Below, piece after piece: positions 58,991-64,000 of a stretch of DNA of 64,000 bases; within the stretch, counting starts at the first letter, position 1; each line of letters begins with the position of its first letter. The stretch comes from Caenorhabditis remanei (lineage: Eukaryota > Nematoda > Chromadorea > Rhabditida > Rhabditidae), in contig NC_071329.1 of the NCBI RefSeq assembly GCF_010183535.1, forward strand, positions 18,304,879 to 18,368,878, read 5' to 3'. A program made the position numbers and the translations under genes. The notes beneath the pieces are model-generated. The model was given only the letters and a program-made list of their open reading frames with translations, did not search any database and was not told the DNA's origin.

Positions 58991-59094
58991 AGAGATTCAA
59001 AGGCAGAGTTAGCTGAAACCGATTGTAATGTTGATTTTTGGAATCAGCGGGTCCGAAAACCCTTAATTCCTGATTTTCAGAAAAATCGAGCTAC

Positions 59095-61445
59095 AGGATC
59101 CCGTGTACTCCTCGTGGACAAGTTTGGGTATCCGGATTTTCAGGAGATTTTTCTTGTCCACGAGGAGTACACGAAATGTCTTATTTTTCGTAATTTTTTA
59201 GTAAAATGAGTAGGATATTTAGAATTAACGGGTTCGAAAGTCCCTAATCCCAAATTTTCAGAAAATTCAAGCTATAGAATTTTGTGTACTCCTCGTGGAC
59301 AAGCCAGAGTATCCGGATTTTCAGGAGGTTTTGCTTGTCCACGAGGAGTACACGAAAAACAGTGAATGAAACTTTCTAAAAATTAGTTAGTAGGTACTTT
59401 GTAACACGCTGATTCTGAATATCATAGTCATTTTCAGTAAAAATTACTGAAAAATGAGATATTCTACTCTGAACCCCATCGAATGCTACGATGTTTGAAA
59501 ACTTTCAGAAATGACGGTGGAATATCTCATTTTCTGCATTTTTCAGAAGTTTACAGCAAAAATAATTATGATTTTCAGAATCAGCATGGTTGAAAGTGTC
59601 TATACTCTGATTTTCAGAAAAATAGAGTCTCAAGCTTTCGTGTACTTCTCGTGGAGAAGTTCATCAAAAAATCATCCCTGGCTTGTCCACGAGGAGTACA
59701 CGAAAGTTTGTAGCTTGAATTTTCTGAAAATCGGGAATTAGAAGTTTTTAAACTCGCTCATTTCGAAAATTATATTTGTGTCCTGCAAAAAACACTGTAA
59801 CATCGATAAATTGACAAAGAACTGCTTGGTTCTAAAAATGGAGTTATACTCCAACTTGTCCACGAGGAGTACACAAAAGTAAAGTTTCGAAATTTTGTAA
59901 AACACTGAGTATATGTACTCACAGTCAGGGTTATTTCATAGAATTACAGTTAATTTATGTCAAAACTTTTGAAATTTCACAAAAATCGGCTAAAAATGGA
60001 AAAAAAATGAAGTTTTGACTTGTCCACGAGGAGTACACGGAAGTCTGTAGCTGGAATTTCTTGAAATTTAGGGATTAGAGATTTTCAAACACGCTGATTC
60101 CGAAAATCATATTAGTTTTCAGCAAAAAACTTCACATAATCGATAAATTGACAAAGAATTCCATGATTCTTAGAATGAAGCTTTAAAAAAATTTCAAGAT
60201 GTACAAATGGCATCTAACTAGGGGTCAAGCTGTCCCATTCAAACGGAACACCCCCGAAAAACAAGACAATAAAATGCCCAAAAAGTGACCCGTTAGCTCT
60301 TAAAAACGGGTGTCGCCTGGGGAGTCTCTCTATTGAATAGAGGACCAGCCCCGTCCCCCCTTCCTGGTCCCCAAAAACGAAGAAAGTGGGCGTGGCCAAG
60401 AGTTATGAGCTTTTTGGGGGAGCGTGAATGGCCCCCCACTTGATATAATATTCGGGGGCACACGGGATTCTTCAGAAGACGACGAGGGGGGACGTCTTCT
60501 TTTTTTCTTTTCTTTTGATGGGGCAAAACGACGACGAAGGAGAGAAGAAGAAGAAGCGGCGGAAAAGGTATTTAGAAGAAAAAAAGGGGGGGGAAGCTTC
60601 TAGAAGCTTCTTGGTTGGAGGAGGAGAAGCGGTAATGAGGGGTGACAGGCTTTCAAGTCATTTGGTGATGGTGGTAACTCATTTGGAGAAAAAGTTGGAA
60701 TCAGGGGAGAGGGAGTGACCGTAGAATCTACATAGTGGATCAGAAATCCAGATTCAGACAATTTCATCAAGAAGGCTCTTGGCTAGATTGTAAAATGGTC
60801 AAGCGGCTGAGATCGGCTCAGATTGGTTGAGATTGGCTGAGATCGGCTAACATTTCAAAAAAAAAACCCCCAAAAATAGATTAAAAATTCAAAAAACTTT
60901 GCCTTAAGTTGTTCACGAGGAGTAGGAGTACACGGAAATCTGAGATGTGAATTTGTCGATGTTATGATGTTTTTTACAGAAAAGTTTTTACAGAAAACGA
61001 ATACGATTTTCAGAATCAGCGGGTTTCAAAGTACCTAATTCCTGATTTTCAGAATAATCGAGTTAAAAGATTCCGTGTACTCCTCGTGGACAAGCCAGAG
61101 ATGGTTTTTTGATGAATTTGTCCACGATCAGTACATGAAAATCTCACTTTCCGAAACTTTTCACTAAAATGACTGTGATTTTGAGAATCAGCGAGTTTGA
61201 AAGTCCCCAATTCTCGATTTTCAGAAAATTTGAGCTACAGGCTTCCGTGTACTCCTCGTGGACAAGTTGGAGTTCAACTTCATTTTTAGAATCATGCAGT
61301 TCTTTCTAAATTTATCGATGTTATGAAGTTTTTACAGAAAACGAATACGATTTTCAGAATCAGCGGGTTTCAAAGTACCTAATTCCTGATTTTCAGAAAA
61401 ATTGAGCAAATAGGCTTTCGTGTACTCCTCGTGGACAAGTTCCAG
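59095..61445. repeat. GTGTACTCCTCGTGGACAAG hairpins upstream of the CPG4 gene
   Basis: About fifteen copies, in hairpin pairs near 59100-59175 and 59285-59355, and single arms near 59640, 59690, 59855, 60020, 60915, 61072, 61248 and 61422. The flanking phrase TTCAGAATCAGCGGGTTT (or TTTTGGAATCAGCGGG) recurs with nearly every copy. The stretch 60190-60720 is free of them and contains only low-complexity sequence. Confidence 0.87.
60190..60720. other. non-repetitive segment with no supported gene
   Basis: This stretch has G and C runs and purine-rich DNA (60535-60620). A Lys/Glu-rich ORF of about 66 codons starts at 60518, but it is low complexity, lacks splice signals and has no recognisable domain. 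I do not call it a gene. Confidence 0.4.
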
Positions 61446-61789
61446 TATAGTTTCATTTTTAGAATCTTGAAGTTCTTTGTGAATTTGTCAATGTTATGAA
61501 GTTTTTTTACAGAAAACAAATTTGATTTTTGGAATCAGCGGGAGTCTCGAAAAAATTGTGCTTTATGGGACAAAAAACCGTGTTTTCAGCGAAAAAATGA
61601 AAAATTTTGGCGTCGAAACAGCGTTTTAGTTGATTCTCAGCGTCTAAGCTAAAAAATTTTAACTTTAAATTTGAAATCGAGCTTTCTAGAATAGAAATCG
61701 TATTTTTTAGTGTTTTTCAGCCAAAAATTAAAAAATATTTTTTTAAAGCATATTTGGAATCCTCCGGGTCAAGTACTTATGATAGTACC

Positions 61790-62281
61790 CAGGGATGTGC
61801 GGAAATAAAAATTTCGGAAATTTCGGAACTCGGAAATTTTCCGAAATGTTTTTTCTGAAATTTCGCAAATTCCGGAAATTCCGGAAATTCCGGAAATCAT
61901 TGTTTAGCCGGCCCGTCATTTGACAAGTATGATAAATTTTGATGCTGAAAACAATAATTTTCAATTAATTGCAATAAAAACGCATGAAAGATCAGCGGAA
62001 GCTGTACTCTATTGGGAAATATGAATATTAAAAATAAATAAAATGTGAAAATTCGAATGTTTCGCGAATTATTCGCGAGACCAATGTAATTTTTTCAGCA
62101 TGTGCGTTTAAAACTACAGTACTGTTTTGTTTCCGAAATTTCCGAAATGTTTTTTCGGAAATTTCGGAAACGTTTTCTTTTTCTGAAATTATTTCCGGAA
62201 ATCGGAAATTTTCCTACGGAAAAAAGTTCCGGAAAAAGTCGGAAATTTCGGAATTTTCGATTTCCGTTCCGCACATCCCTG
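61790..62281. mobile_element. non-autonomous hAT-like MITE, 492 bp, with 8-bp target duplication
   Basis: Terminal inverted repeats CAGGGATGTGCGGAA (left) and TTCCGCACATCCCTG (right) are perfect. The direct repeat ATAGTACC flanks both sides (61782-61789 and 62282-62289), the 8-bp duplication expected of hAT transposases. Inside each end are runs built from GGAAATTTC/TTCCGGAAATT, then AT-rich unique DNA. There is no transposase ORF, so it would need a helper in trans. Confidence 0.88.
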
Positions 62282-62289
62282 ATAGTACC

Positions 62290-62770
62290 TATGGCCAAGT
62301 TTATAGAAAAACTTCAATTCGGTCCACCTTAGTAAGATTTCAAAAAAATTCATTCAAAAACGAAATCCCCCAGCCAACCATACTTCCGGACTCAACTAAC
62401 TTGTCTGTGTGGAGACATGCGCAATTTTAATTCAAACATTAGAAACCAATCGGTTTAGACTCAAAGTACATTTGCAAAGTTTAATTCCTGATTTGATGGA
62501 AAAAGCGGAAGAAACAATAAAAAATGTTTAAGAAAAATATTTGATTGTCTGGTGCACCAGGCAGTCCCTCAGTCTCTGAAAAAGAACTCCAAGAAAATTA
62601 TTGATCTACCCTCATAAAACTAAAGGTTTGAGTGAATTGCAGGCCTACAACCTTTTTTTTTTTCATTTTCAGCGTAAAGCTCTAGTTCTCAATGTAAAAA
62701 ATCCTTATTTTTCAGGTCAAAATTTGAATTTTTTGATTTCTCAACATTATCAAACGAATGTTTCAACATT
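62290..62770. other. unique AT-rich DNA without a supported gene
   Basis: No repeats of the major families, no exon with good splice sites and no conserved-looking ORF were found on either strand. Confidence 0.4.
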
Positions 62771-62774
62771 TGAG

Positions 62775-63440
62775 TCATCAGGCGCGCGTGAAGCGCGTTT
62801 TCTAGTATTTTAGAGTGAAAGTCTGGGGCGTCTTAGGCGCGTTTTTTAGTGGTGCATCTTTAACGTGTTTTGTCCACAAATTTTGAGTGTCTGAATTTTG
62901 AAACACGCGTCAAAGGTACGCCAGAGTCTTCATTCGCCGCCATCATGTGTAGAAATAGACAGTTGAGGGATTGTAGTTGGAAATCCTTGTAACTCTACGC
63001 ATTTTCATCCTCTACAAAATCTGTAGACAGATTCAGAATCCTCATAATTTCAGCTTCCTAGTGGTATAATTATGAAGTCCGATAGAGCGCCCTTGCTCCG
63101 CCTATCACATAGCTCGCTAAGCCTTGTATGTCGGTTTATTTAGAAGCTAGACGGAATCATAAAATAGATTCAGAAACCTCATGCCCTTAGCTTGTAGGTC
63201 AAAAGACCATATAAAATTTCAAAAAATTTCAAAAAATATTTTCAGCGATAACACGTCGAAAACGCGCCAACGACACGCCAGATGCACCATGTATTGGCAG
63301 AATCACAATTTTAGAGCGAAGATTATATTTTTTGATGAATAATTTAATTTTTTTGACTATTGATGTTTACCTACAAAAATGCGAAAAATTTGAGCCAAGT
63401 CATGTTGAAAACGCGCCAGAGGCACGCCCGATGCACCATT
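62775..63440. repeat. scattered GCGCGTT/GGCACGCC arms
   Basis: Five or six diverged arms of the GCGCGCC family (near 62780, 62825, 62905, 63255 and 63410), with a fragment of the CTTCATAATTTCAGCTT family B end near 63040. No gene is seen. Confidence 0.55.
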
Positions 63441-64000
63441 TATCGGAAAAATGCAATTTTTCAGTCAGAAACCGATATTTTTAGTCTTAAACTTTAAAAA
63501 TATATTCAGAATCCTTATGACTTCAGCTTTTTGTGTAACTTTTGAGTACACTGGCAACTTTGGAGAGTTACCGTACTCCCAACGCTACAGTATCCCTCAA
63601 TAACTCAATAAATTCTCGAGCCTTTTTTCATTCCGGTCCCCACAATACTGAACCACCTGAACCTTCTTTATTCACACATTCCAAACCTATTTGACTTTCC
63701 TATTTTTGAGTTCACACCTCCCCCACCCACACATCGAATATTCAAGTGTCCTCCCTGTGCGAGAAGACAACAAAATAGTCAAAACACAAATTTGAGAGCA
63801 AAGACTATCTCAATCTGAATTTGATTGAAAAAGAGGCGACCCCCTCTCAACACAGTAGGATTCCCCCTCTCGGGGGGTCAATACAAAGTGACACAATAGA
63901 AAAGGGGACTGTTTACCTAGACACACACACATCTTCTAAGCCTTGAGCATTCGCACGACGATGCTCCGAGGTAATCCGTGTGCCTCGGGAAAGAGACAGA
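63441..64000. other. right edge: repeat-poor, possible promoter or gene edge
   Basis: From about 63540 the sequence becomes repeat-poor and more GC-balanced, with C-rich patches and CACACA. This resembles the chitin synthase upstream region and may belong to a gene beyond the window. ATGCTCCGAG|GTAATC at 63961 could be a first exon, but support is too thin for a call. Confidence 0.3.

Noticed and set aside
60518..60718. Lys/Glu-rich ORF as a gene
   Set aside because: Low-complexity purine-rich sequence with no domain and no splice or trans-splice evidence.
63961..63970. First exon of a plus-strand gene at the right edge
   Set aside because: Only a ten-base ATG...G|GTAATC candidate at the window end, with nothing downstream to test it.

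Overview
The window is nematode nuclear DNA, almost certainly from a Caenorhabditis or close relative. Exons are short and GC-richer than the AT-rich DNA around them. Splice acceptors follow the nematode TTTTCAG pattern. Several start codons sit just downstream of a free TTTCAG, as expected for spliced-leader trans-splicing. Proteins match nematode families closely. Six protein-coding genes could be rebuilt exon by exon, with matching phases at every junction except for two one-base frameshifts.

Layout. (1) 1534-25784 (+): a 17-exon chitin synthase of 1679 aa, most like chs-2. (2) 26814-28496 (-): a two-exon SF3B6/p14 branch-point splicing protein. (3) 29262-36354 (+): a six-exon LUC7-like U1 snRNP protein, divergent from SF3B6. 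(4) 38551-44806 (+): a five-exon membrane-anchored ADP-dependent glucokinase. (5) 45819-50607 (+): a six-exon mitochondrial malonyl-CoA:ACP transacylase. (6) 50758-57702 (-): an eight-exon secreted CPG4-domain (chondroitin proteoglycan 4-like) protein, probably GPI-anchored, convergent with gene 5. No gene was found in 1-1533 or 57703-64000.

Roles. The chitin synthase makes extracellular chitin, and the CPG4-like protein belongs to a family linked to eggshell and extracellular matrix. SF3B6 and LUC7 act in U2 and U1 snRNPs and may share one divergent promoter. ADPGK (glycolysis) and MCAT (mitochondrial fatty-acid synthesis) are same-strand neighbours. From memory, the C. elegans SF3B6 and ADPGK orthologs also lie close together on chromosome II, where chs-2 also lies.

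Most non-coding DNA is repeats, and each gene block has its own dominant families. Chitin synthase introns hold long inverted-repeat elements and arrays of a unit of about 190 bp. SF3B6 and LUC7 hold CTGGCGCGCC/GACGCG repeats. LUC7, ADPGK and MCAT hold about fifty copies of a GTGCGCTCTACTGC hairpin element. The CPG4 locus holds dozens of GTGTACTCCTCGTGGACAAG hairpin arms. There is also a complete hAT-like MITE (61790-62281) and a family of tRNA-derived repeats. ADPGK and MCAT each have one extra A in an A run within an exon; these may be assembly errors or real lesions.
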